A stretch of 51,598 nucleotides of DNA from an uncultured Acidobacteriia bacterium (lineage in GTDB: Bacteria; Acidobacteriota; Terriglobia; Bryobacterales; Bryobacteraceae): the NCBI GenBank assembly GCA_903900705.1, contig CAIUOG010000081.1:1-51598 (forward strand), given 5' to 3'. The notes beneath the pieces are model-generated. The model was not told where the DNA came from. It did not search any database and worked only from the letters and a program-made list of their open reading frames with translations. Positions 1-7,065 of the stretch are shown here, in pieces. Every line of letters starts with the position of its first letter. Position 1 is the stretch's first letter. The position numbers and the translations under genes were made by a program.

Positions 1-53
1 AAAAGGACCCTAAGTCGCCCGCCCGAGCGGTGGTCGAGTCACTTTTCGCGAAC

Positions 54-92
54 GCAAAATAAGAGAAGGGGCCCCGGAAACGCGGCCCCTTC
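54..92 (-). terminator. Probable intrinsic terminator of the PEP-CTERM gene
   Basis: A 9-bp perfect stem (65-73 pairs with 84-92, GAAGGGGCC with GGCCCCTTC) encloses a 10-nt loop. It lies 22 bases after the stop codon of the minus-strand gene that ends at 115. Read on the minus strand the stem is followed by TCTTATTTTG, a moderate U-rich tail. On the plus strand it is followed by CCCTATTTTATT, so it may act in both directions. Nothing else is recognisable in bases 1-114. Confidence 0.65.
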
Positions 93-114
93 CCCTATTT
101 TATTGAGAATAAGA

Positions 115-969
115 CTAAGCAGCGCGACGGCGGCGAATTGCCGCCATCAGAGCAAATCCACCGCCCAGAAGAACAAAAGTACCGGGCTCCGGAGCATCCG
201 CGTTAATCGTCACTTCAGGCGTGTACGGACTCCAGTTGGTATCCTGGCGGAAAACACCAACACCGCTTGCACCCCCGTCGGTGTACCAGGCAGCCGTCGA
301 AGTATTCCAGTAAACACTCCCGGGATAGATGTCCGAGCCAACCGTGGGAGACCCACCGCTTTCAACGCCAATATTCAGAGAGTCATACGGACCCGGCTGC
401 AACAGATATGGGTTGGGAGCATAGCCGTAATCAGTGGTCCCAAACGCAAGTCCGAAAATCAGCGAGTTGGGTAACACCACGTTGGCGCTGGTGAAATCGA
501 AAGTGACCGTCGAGGCGATCCCGTGATAACAATCAGCTCCACCCGTTCCGTAGCCATCGTTTGACGCGCACGCGGCAGTGGTTTCGGGACGCCACGGAAC
601 AAAAGCGTTAATCGTGTCAGAAGCAACGATGGAGCCCACCGCGCCACCGGGCCCCACGTTATACAGATTAAGGGTTAGGATGTGAAAATAGCCTGCGGAT
701 GTCCCGACGCTTGGCCAGTCTGACTTCTTAGCCCAGTCGCTCATCACAACATCGATTGTTGTTAACTGACGCGCGCCACCATCGAGATTTACCGCGTTAC
801 CGAATTCACTGGTCTGAGTCGCTTCAAAGGCCTGACTGACTACGTTAGGGGGAAGTGAAGCACTGGGGATGGAGTTATAAACGACCTCCCCATAAGCTCC
901 AGTGACAGAAAGGGCAATACTGGCGATCGGCACCAGCATGCGTGAGATACAGCGCGGGCTTCTTTTCAC
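115..969 (-). CDS. PEP-CTERM sorting domain-containing protein
   Basis: Secreted surface protein of 284 residues. It has an N-terminal signal peptide (basic MKRSPR, then a hydrophobic stretch to about residue 27) and a C-terminal PEP-CTERM sorting signal: PEPG near residue 261, a hydrophobic segment, then RRRR near the end. By family knowledge such proteins are handled by an exosortase and often belong to exopolysaccharide or biofilm matrix systems. No exosortase gene lies in this window. The central 200 residues match no family I recognise; choice-of-anchor type domains are typical in this position. The start is GTG (967-969), chosen because GGAGGA sits 7 nt upstream. A hairpin terminator follows the gene. 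No sigma-54 site was found upstream, unlike the polysaccharide genes further right. Confidence 0.85.
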   Translation of the reverse strand: MKRSPRCISRMLVPIASIALSVTGAYGEVVYNSIPSASLPPNVVSQAFEATQTSEFGNAVNLDGGARQLTTIDVVMSDWAKKSDWPSVGTSAGYFHILTLNLYNVGPGGAVGSIVASDTINAFVPWRPETTAACASNDGYGTGGADCYHGIASTVTFDFTSANVVLPNSLIFGLAFGTTDYGYAPNPYLLQPGPYDSLNIGVESGGSPTVGSDIYPGSVYWNTSTAAWYTDGGASGVGVFRQDTNWSPYTPEVTINADAPEPGTFVLLGGGFALMAAIRRRRAA

Positions 970-1000
970 AGATAAGTCCTCCGAGGGATGTTAACGAAAG

Positions 1001-1031
1001 ATAATAGTAACCTGTGTTTTCGGCACGTCAA
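1001..1031 (-). promoter_or_regulatory. Possible sigma-70 type promoter for the PEP-CTERM gene
   Basis: On the minus strand TTGACG (1031-1026) is followed after 19 bases by TATTAT (1006-1001). That would place the transcription start some 25-30 bases before the GTG. The 19-base spacer is longer than ideal, so this is tentative. The rest of the 237-base gap up to 1206 shows no other convincing site. Confidence 0.35.
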
Positions 1032-1206
1032 CAGACAAACGGAAAATTGAAACTACTGGTACCACGCTTTGGGTGATATGAAAAGTACAATTCGGGCACT
1101 CCGCCAAGTCGTTCAAGGGAGTAACTCCGGAATGCAACAAAACTTTCTACTTATGTAGGAATATCGAACTGAATTCCGCGGCCGAAGCAGAGACCGGGCC
1201 AGGAGA

Positions 1207-2175
1207 CTACTTCACGGCGGCGGTTCGTTCCATTCGGGCTGCGTGGAGCGGAAGAGAAGCCGCCCCGATAATCCCGCTGTTTTCACCCACGGACGCAGTG
1301 ACAATAGGGACGGTGCGCCCCAGCAGAGAATGCGTGCGCCGCTCCACGTCGCGGCGAAGCGGATCGAGCAGCGCCGGCCCCGCCTGAATGATCTGCCCGC
1401 CCAGAATCACGACTTCCGAATCGAGTGTATGCAGAAGCCCGGCAATCACACCACCCAGGTAGCGCATGCCGCGCTCGATGATCGACCGGGCTATCGGGTC
1501 ACCTTCGCCGGCGCAATCGAAAACATCCAGGCAGGTGATGGAAAGAGGATCGGCGCCGAACCTTTGCCGCAGCAGTGAGTCGCAGCCCCGTTGTATCGCG
1601 GCAAGCGCCTCCACTTCGAACGCTCTCGCCGAAAAGTACGTTTCCAGACAACCGCGATTGCCGCACAGACAGTAGGAGCCCTGCGGGTTCACGGTCATAT
1701 GCCCGATGTGACCGGCAACCCCGGAAAAACCGCGCACCAGAATGCCATTCAGCGCGATGGCGCCACCGACTCCCGAGCCCAATGTCAGCATCAGGGCATT
1801 GGATTTCCCGCGGGCAGAGCCGAACATGAGTTCACCGGCAAGCGCGGCACGTGCATCGTTATCGGCAAGAATCAGTGCGTCCGGCGGCACGATCCCTTCC
1901 ATCAGATCGCGCAGAATAAAGCCCTGCAGGTAATTCATGCGCCCCGGAAGGTTCTCGACCCTTGTGCTCGAAGAATGAATGATTCCAGGACAGCCGATCC
2001 CGGCCGCCACAATCTGCGTACCGGACGCGACGCGGGAGATCAACGAATCCGCCAGCCGGCGAAAATCGATCAAAGAGGTGGGCGTGGCAACGGACTCCCG
2101 ACGCACGAGTTTTCCGTTGAGGTCCACCAGCCCCGCTTTCAGGCTGGAGCCACCAATGTCGAGTCCAAGAAGCAT
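1207..2175 (-). CDS. ROK family sugar kinase
   Basis: A 322-residue cytosolic sugar kinase of the ROK (repressor/ORF/kinase) family, which phosphorylates glucose or related hexoses and amino sugars with ATP. The N-terminal phosphate loop is GLDIGGSSLKAG (residues 4-15). The catalytic Asp is D107 in ADNDARAAL. The glycine-rich segment LGSGVGGAI is near 132-140, and the zinc site is H159 plus CxCGxxGC (C169, C171, C176). There is no N-terminal helix-turn-helix, so it is an enzyme and not a repressor. The usual Glu of the GExGH sugar-binding motif is His here (GHIGH, 155-159). I recall this variant from N-acetylmannosamine kinases, so the substrate may not be glucose. No clear Shine-Dalgarno sequence precedes the ATG. 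It stands alone, 95 bases from the oxidoreductase gene upstream. Confidence 0.85.
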   Translation of the reverse strand: MLLGLDIGGSSLKAGLVDLNGKLVRRESVATPTSLIDFRRLADSLISRVASGTQIVAAGIGCPGIIHSSSTRVENLPGRMNYLQGFILRDLMEGIVPPDALILADNDARAALAGELMFGSARGKSNALMLTLGSGVGGAIALNGILVRGFSGVAGHIGHMTVNPQGSYCLCGNRGCLETYFSARAFEVEALAAIQRGCDSLLRQRFGADPLSITCLDVFDCAGEGDPIARSIIERGMRYLGGVIAGLLHTLDSEVVILGGQIIQAGPALLDPLRRDVERRTHSLLGRTVPIVTASVGENSGIIGAASLPLHAARMERTAAVK

Positions 2176-2270
2176 TGATCGATTGTTTTTACGGGTATGC
2201 CGCCTGGTTGCTCATCATACCGTACGGGAAAATCTGAAGACCGGGTATCCGGTGGATCATGCCGGCAGTC

Positions 2271-3599
2271 TCAGAGCGAGTGCAGAAAATCCAACAGGTC
2301 CTGTCTCGCCTGGGGCACCAACTGGTTGAAATTATTCACCACGGTACTGGCCTCGGAACTCGCGCTCTGGTGAGCCTGAATGGCCTGCGCCATATCCGAT
2401 GTTCGGCCGTCATGCAGCAGGAACAAACGACTGCCAACGCCCCAGAGTGGCGCGGTCCTCCATTCATTGCCCTGCGCAAGCCCCTGAGAAACCCCATCGG
2501 CCAGACCTTGACCCATGTTGTGCAGAGCGAGATCGGAGTACAACGCGACCGGTTGATGGCTGAGCGCCTCCGAGGACGAAGGACCGGTCCGCAGTACCGG
2601 CGTATGGCAGAGTGCGCAGCCGATCTGACCAAAAACCTGACTGCCGCGCTGCGAGGCTGTTGCGGGGAACGCGGGCTGCGGGGGCGCAAGAAACCGCATG
2701 AATTGTGTGAAGCCCAGAGTGTCACTCATGGCTGCCGCGGGTGTGGTGGCCGTATAGTTAGTGTGATCTTCCGGTGAAGGGTTGGGGTTGCAGCCCGGCG
2801 TCTCATCCCGTTCGTTGGCAAAGAGCTCGTTGGTCACCCCCACTTCCACGTTGTAGGCCTCACCGGAGAACAGGAGCAGCGACTTGTTCTGGGCCTTCCA
2901 GCCGAAGCGGGTGATTGTGCCGTCATTGCCATTGCGGTTCGGGCGGCCCTGAATCCCCCACTGCTGTTTCTGCGGAGCGTCGGCAGCCAGATTATTGAGA
3001 ATGGCCGACTCCGGGATCGCCTCGATCAGACCCGCGCCGAAGACCGGAGTGGGAATCCGGAAGCTCGCGTTCTTCTGCTGCACGGCGCCGTCAAAGTCCG
3101 GCTGTGAAATATTACAGCCACCGGCATCGGACCGCCCTGTCACAACGAATAGATCGTGCACTCCGCCATCGGGGGTACCATCCGCCTTTCGGACGAATCG
3201 CACCACCCGAACCGGCCCGTTCTGCTGCAGGAAGGCGGGGACTCTATTCTGAGCCCCATACGCGGTGGCGACCGCAATTTGGGGATTCACCTGAGGACTG
3301 GCGCCACCCACCGCGGGATACGCGTGGCACTGAGCACAACTGTTTCCGTTGAAACGAGGTCCCAGACCCACCCCCGGCGCGCCGGGTTGTGTTCCGGTAA
3401 CGGAATCGACCTCATTGAAGCGCGCGGCGCCTTCCTGAAAATATGCAAGCTCCGCGGCGGTCAGCCCCGGCAGAGGAGAGCCCGGCGCCGGGACTGCGCC
3501 CTGGGGTGCGGGCCGCGGGCCCGGTTTCGGCTGGGCATGCAGAGACATTGCCGTGATGAGCCCGAGAAAAAGAGAAAGAGTAATTTTGGATCTCGTCAT
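2271..3599 (-). CDS. Secreted di-haem oxidoreductase (thiol oxidoreductase-like)
   Basis: A 442-residue periplasmic c-type cytochrome of the di-haem oxidoreductase family (DHOR, related to proteins annotated as thiol oxidoreductases). A signal peptide (MTRSKITLSLFLGLITAMSLHAQ) is followed by a Pro-rich linker. The two haem-binding CxxCH motifs are CAQCH (88-92) and CALCH (328-332), the usual spacing between the two haem domains. The frame stays open 156 bases further upstream, but that extension would run into the divergent response-regulator gene and place the signal peptide internally. The start at 3599 is therefore preferred, although its Shine-Dalgarno sequence is weak. Its physiological substrate is unknown. 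It may hand electrons to, or take them from, other periplasmic cytochromes. Confidence 0.85.
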   Translation of the reverse strand: MTRSKITLSLFLGLITAMSLHAQPKPGPRPAPQGAVPAPGSPLPGLTAAELAYFQEGAARFNEVDSVTGTQPGAPGVGLGPRFNGNSCAQCHAYPAVGGASPQVNPQIAVATAYGAQNRVPAFLQQNGPVRVVRFVRKADGTPDGGVHDLFVVTGRSDAGGCNISQPDFDGAVQQKNASFRIPTPVFGAGLIEAIPESAILNNLAADAPQKQQWGIQGRPNRNGNDGTITRFGWKAQNKSLLLFSGEAYNVEVGVTNELFANERDETPGCNPNPSPEDHTNYTATTPAAAMSDTLGFTQFMRFLAPPQPAFPATASQRGSQVFGQIGCALCHTPVLRTGPSSSEALSHQPVALYSDLALHNMGQGLADGVSQGLAQGNEWRTAPLWGVGSRLFLLHDGRTSDMAQAIQAHQSASSEASTVVNNFNQLVPQARQDLLDFLHSL

Positions 3600-3735
3600 A
3601 AGCCGAGTACAACAGCCCAATGTAAAGTGTTTGTGCAACTCCGGGGCGGAACTGTAAAGCTTCGGTAAAAGCTCGCGGAAGGCGGAAAAAATGGGGTATT
3701 CAGTTATATGTGGATGACAGGATGAAACCCAACTC

Positions 3736-4461
3736 ATGACGGGCGCACTGAGCACGAAACTTCTTCTTGTCGACGACGACCTGAAGCTTTGCCGCCTCGT
3801 GCGGTCCTACCTGGAACCCATGGGCTACGCCGTTACCACCGCGCACAATGGCCCGGACGGACTCGCCCAGGCACTCGGCGGCGAGTTTGACGCGCTCATT
3901 CTGGATGTCATGCTGCCCGGCATGGACGGCTTCGAGGTTCTGAAAAAGCTGCGGGCAACTTCAAATGTTCCGGTGCTGATGCTAACGGGCCTCGGCGAGG
4001 AATCCGACCGCATTGTGGGCCTTGAAATCGGTGCGGACGATTATCTGCCGAAGACGTTTTCCACCCGCGAACTGCTGGCCCGGTTGCGGGCCGTGATACG
4101 GCGATCCCGCATGACCGCCGTGCGAATGCGGGAAGAGCGAAGCAGCGCTGTCGTGGTGGGTGAGATCCGGATCGATCCGGAATCGCGCGAGGTTTCGGTC
4201 CGGGGAAGCAACATCACATTGACTGCCGTGGAGTTCGACCTCCTGTTGTCACTGGCGAAGGCGGCAGGCCGCGTCAAGACCCGCGAACGTCTGCTGCTGG
4301 AGGTGGCCGAGCGGGACTTTGAGGCCTTTGATCGTTCGATCGACGTCCATATCTCCTCCATCCGGAAAAAGCTCGGCGACGATCCGAAAACGCCCTTGTT
4401 CATCCAGACTATCCGGGGCGTTGGATATATGATGCTGAAACCCGGTGTGGCGGCCGAATGA
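3736..4461 (+). CDS. OmpR/CpxR-family response regulator
   Basis: A 241-residue DNA-binding response regulator. The receiver domain spans residues 7-120, with the acidic pocket D13-D14, phospho-acceptor D57 (LILDVMLPGMDGF), T84 and K106. The OmpR-type winged helix follows at about 140-235 and ends in the typical TIRGVGYMM. It overlaps the downstream histidine kinase gene by 4 bases (ATGA), so the two are translationally coupled and form a cognate pair. One oddity is that the invariant Lys-Pro of the receiver (usually LPKPF) is LPKTF here. The loss of that cis-proline may alter the activation switch. The gene diverges from the di-haem oxidoreductase gene (136-base gap). Confidence 0.9.
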   Translation: MTGALSTKLLLVDDDLKLCRLVRSYLEPMGYAVTTAHNGPDGLAQALGGEFDALILDVMLPGMDGFEVLKKLRATSNVPVLMLTGLGEESDRIVGLEIGADDYLPKTFSTRELLARLRAVIRRSRMTAVRMREERSSAVVVGEIRIDPESREVSVRGSNITLTAVEFDLLLSLAKAAGRVKTRERLLLEVAERDFEAFDRSIDVHISSIRKKLGDDPKTPLFIQTIRGVGYMMLKPGVAAE

Positions 4462-5945
4462 TGAAGCCGGCGTGGCCCCTTTCCAGACAGATCTTCGCTC
4501 TGGCGTTCGTGAACCTTGCGCTGCTGCTGGCGGTCTTCGTAGCCTTTGCCCAGTACCAGTTCCATCTGGAATTGGGTTCGTTTTTGTTTGCGCCCGCGCG
4601 AGACAGGCTGGAGGACGTGGCAATGGACGTTTCTCTCGAACTGCAGGAAACGCCCCTTGCCATGCGCACTGAACTGCTGGGACGTTATGCAGCCAATAAC
4701 GGCGTCGATTTCTTTTTGTTCGACAATCGGGGAACACAACTGGCGGGACGTCCGGTGGAGTTACCAGCGAAATTACAACGAATCCTGCTGGGCCCGCGCC
4801 GCGAGGAAGACGGCAAACTGGCGGATGAGGGCAGGGCGTTCCCGCCACCGCCACCGCCCGAGCGGGGCGGGCCGCCGCCGCGACGCCGGGGTCCGTTCGG
4901 GCGACCTGGTCGGGGTGGACACGAGGTCTTCCAGCTTTCCTCCCGGGAAATGTTCTGGGCCGGCGTACGAATTCCGATCGACGCGCCGGGCGAGAGTGCT
5001 CCGGTGCGAGGTACGCTCATCCTGGCTGCAAGGTCATTCTTCAACACGCCGCTTTTCTTCGACTTCAAGCCATGGCTTGCCGCGCTGTTGGCGGCCACCG
5101 CGATATTTCTGATCTGCTGGCTGCCGTTCATCCGCGGTATCACGAAAACGGTTTCCCGAATCACCCGCGCCGCCGAACAGATCGGGCAGGGAGATTTCGG
5201 CCGGCATCTCCCCGAAGAACGCGGAGATGAGCTCGGGCAACTGTCGATGGCAATCAATCGCATGGCGGACCAGCTGGCTGGCTTCGTCAAAGGCCAGAAA
5301 CGCTTCCTCGGCGATATAGCCCACGAACTCTGCGCCCCGATTGCGCGAATGCAGTTCGGCCTCGGCATTCTCGATCAACAGGCCACCGAGGCCCAGAAAC
5401 CGGCCGTTGCGGACGTCCAGGAGGAGATGGGACAAATGTCCGCACTTGTCGGGGAACTACTTTCTTTTTCGAAAGTCGGAATGGAGAGCAGGGAGCGAGT
5501 TCTCTCCGCAGTGGACGTGCGGGCAGTCGCGATGCGGGCAGCGGAGCGCGAAGCGACAACGAATGTCCGGATCGGGGTGGAGATTCCCGCTCCACTGCAG
5601 GCGCTGGCGGAACCCGAGTATCTGCTGCGATCTCTCGGAAATCTGGTCAGAAATGCGGTTCGGTACGCGGGTGATGCGGGCCCCATTACGATTTCGGCCA
5701 GAAAGGAACGGGGCCAGATCGTCATTCTGGTTTCCGACTGTGGGCCCGGCCTCCCGGCAGAGGAGTTGGAGAAGGTATTCACGCCGTTTTACCGCCTCGA
5801 GGCTGCGCGCGACCGGGAGCACGGCGGCGTGGGTCTGGGTCTTGCCATCGTGAGGAGTTGCGTGGAAGTCTGTCGTGGTCAGGTAAAGTGCCGGAACCGG
5901 CAACCCTCAGGCCTCGAAGTGGAGATCCGCCTCTCCGCGGCCTGA
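4458..5945 (+). CDS. CpxA-like sensor histidine kinase
   Basis: A 495-residue membrane sensor kinase. Transmembrane helices lie at about 12-32 and 206-226 and flank a periplasmic sensor. HAMP is at about 227-280, then the H-box with H289 (AHELCAPIARMQ), the N-box near N397 (LVRNAVRYA), the G1 box DCGPGLP and the G2 box GVGLGLAIV. The HELCAPIAR form resembles CpxA-type kinases. The periplasmic part carries an unusual low-complexity insert at about residues 128-154: six prolines in a row, then Gly/Arg/Pro repeats. The gene starts inside the stop codon of the regulator gene. The signal is unknown; envelope stress is the family precedent. Confidence 0.9.
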   Translation: MMKPAWPLSRQIFALAFVNLALLLAVFVAFAQYQFHLELGSFLFAPARDRLEDVAMDVSLELQETPLAMRTELLGRYAANNGVDFFLFDNRGTQLAGRPVELPAKLQRILLGPRREEDGKLADEGRAFPPPPPPERGGPPPRRRGPFGRPGRGGHEVFQLSSREMFWAGVRIPIDAPGESAPVRGTLILAARSFFNTPLFFDFKPWLAALLAATAIFLICWLPFIRGITKTVSRITRAAEQIGQGDFGRHLPEERGDELGQLSMAINRMADQLAGFVKGQKRFLGDIAHELCAPIARMQFGLGILDQQATEAQKPAVADVQEEMGQMSALVGELLSFSKVGMESRERVLSAVDVRAVAMRAAEREATTNVRIGVEIPAPLQALAEPEYLLRSLGNLVRNAVRYAGDAGPITISARKERGQIVILVSDCGPGLPAEELEKVFTPFYRLEAARDREHGGVGLGLAIVRSCVEVCRGQVKCRNRQPSGLEVEIRLSAA

Positions 5946-6028
5946 GGTGCTTCACCTGCATTTCCCGCTCAAGCAATACCCCCAATTGCCGATAAGTTCA
6001 TCAGCGGACAAAAGGGCGCACCAAAAGC

Positions 6029-7054
6029 ATGATTACACTCTCGCCATTTCTGAAGGCGCGTGGCAGGGATGACCACGATGACAAGGAAATCTCCCGGGCT
6101 GAAAAACAGGCAGAGGCGCTGAACAGGATTGTCTCAATTCTGTTGCAGGGAATCTCACTGCACGGTTTCAACTACGACCCTTTGGCAGCGGTGAGCTTTG
6201 AGAACTCCGTACGCAAACTACGGATGGAGTTTGAAGAGGCTTCCGACGAGGCCGCCGCGATGCTCATCGCGGGGAATGCCATCCGGCTGATGGAGGATTA
6301 CAACCGGACCGCCGAGAGACACCTGGCGGCCCGCCAGAATGAAATGGAAGCGGTTCTGGCCATGCTCTCCGAGGCACTCCTCGAAGCCTCCCGGGCGACG
6401 CCCGAGTTCCTGATCAGACTGAAAGAGATCGAGAGGGACATCTCGCTTTCCACCCGCCCTGATAGTGTGGCTGCCGCAAGGTCTCGGCTTGCGCAATGTC
6501 TGTCGGATCTGCGGGTGGCTTCGGCCGCCGACGGACCGTTCCAGCATTCAGGTCAAACCTTCGGTGAGACAGACACAGACCCCGTGACCGGCCTTCCCAA
6601 TGTGGCGTTCGCCACCGCTGCAATCGGAAAGATCTGGAACCGGCGCATGGACTACTATGCGGTTACCTTCGCGGTGGAGAGACTGGAGACCGTGAACCTG
6701 CGCTTCGGCTTTCAGGCCGGTGACCAGATGTTGCGGCGACTGAGCGAGCACATTGCCCGGCAACTCATATCCTCCGACCAGTTGTTCCGCTGGCGAGGCC
6801 CCTGCCTGATGATGCTGGTGGAGCGGCGCCTTCCGGAAACGCTGGTTGCGGCTGAAATCAGCCGCATCACGCCCGTCCGTCTCGAATCTGCGATTGCGGT
6901 CCGTGACCGGGAAGTGATGGTTCCCATCTCGGCGGCCTGGCACCTGGTCCCTTTGAGTGGCGTCAACAGCCTGGATGAGTTGGCGCGAAAGCTGAATGAG
7001 TTCGCCGGCAGCCGCTCCCGGCAGGGGAGAAAAGTTACCGCGGCCGGTATGTAA
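6029..7054 (+). CDS. Protein with degenerate GGDEF domain
   Basis: A 341-residue cytosolic protein with no membrane helix. Residues 1-165 are mostly helical and charged, with likely coiled coil around 20-150. Residues 183-330 show the start of a GGDEF domain (DPVTGLPN, then the NLRFGFQAGDQMLRRL segment). The signature loop that should read RxGGDEF is RWRGPCLMMLVE instead, so the active site for diguanylate cyclase activity is gone. By analogy with other degenerate GGDEF proteins it may act as a c-di-GMP or nucleotide sensor or as a protein-interaction module; this is inference. It follows the two-component pair by 83 bases and precedes the DUF3179 gene by 11 bases, so it is probably co-transcribed with the latter. 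Confidence 0.75.
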   Translation: MITLSPFLKARGRDDHDDKEISRAEKQAEALNRIVSILLQGISLHGFNYDPLAAVSFENSVRKLRMEFEEASDEAAAMLIAGNAIRLMEDYNRTAERHLAARQNEMEAVLAMLSEALLEASRATPEFLIRLKEIERDISLSTRPDSVAAARSRLAQCLSDLRVASAADGPFQHSGQTFGETDTDPVTGLPNVAFATAAIGKIWNRRMDYYAVTFAVERLETVNLRFGFQAGDQMLRRLSEHIARQLISSDQLFRWRGPCLMMLVERRLPETLVAAEISRITPVRLESAIAVRDREVMVPISAAWHLVPLSGVNSLDELARKLNEFAGSRSRQGRKVTAAGM

Positions 7055-7065
7055 GACTCTGTTGT

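Noticed and set aside
970-1206. Sigma-54 promoter or the 17-bp palindrome upstream of the first PEP-CTERM gene
   Set aside because: I looked for GG-N10-GC and ACGRAAC-N3-GTTCCGT on both strands and found neither, so this gene is not put into the proposed regulon.
3600-3755. N-terminal extension of the di-haem oxidoreductase
   Set aside because: It would overlap the divergent regulator gene and bury a good signal peptide.
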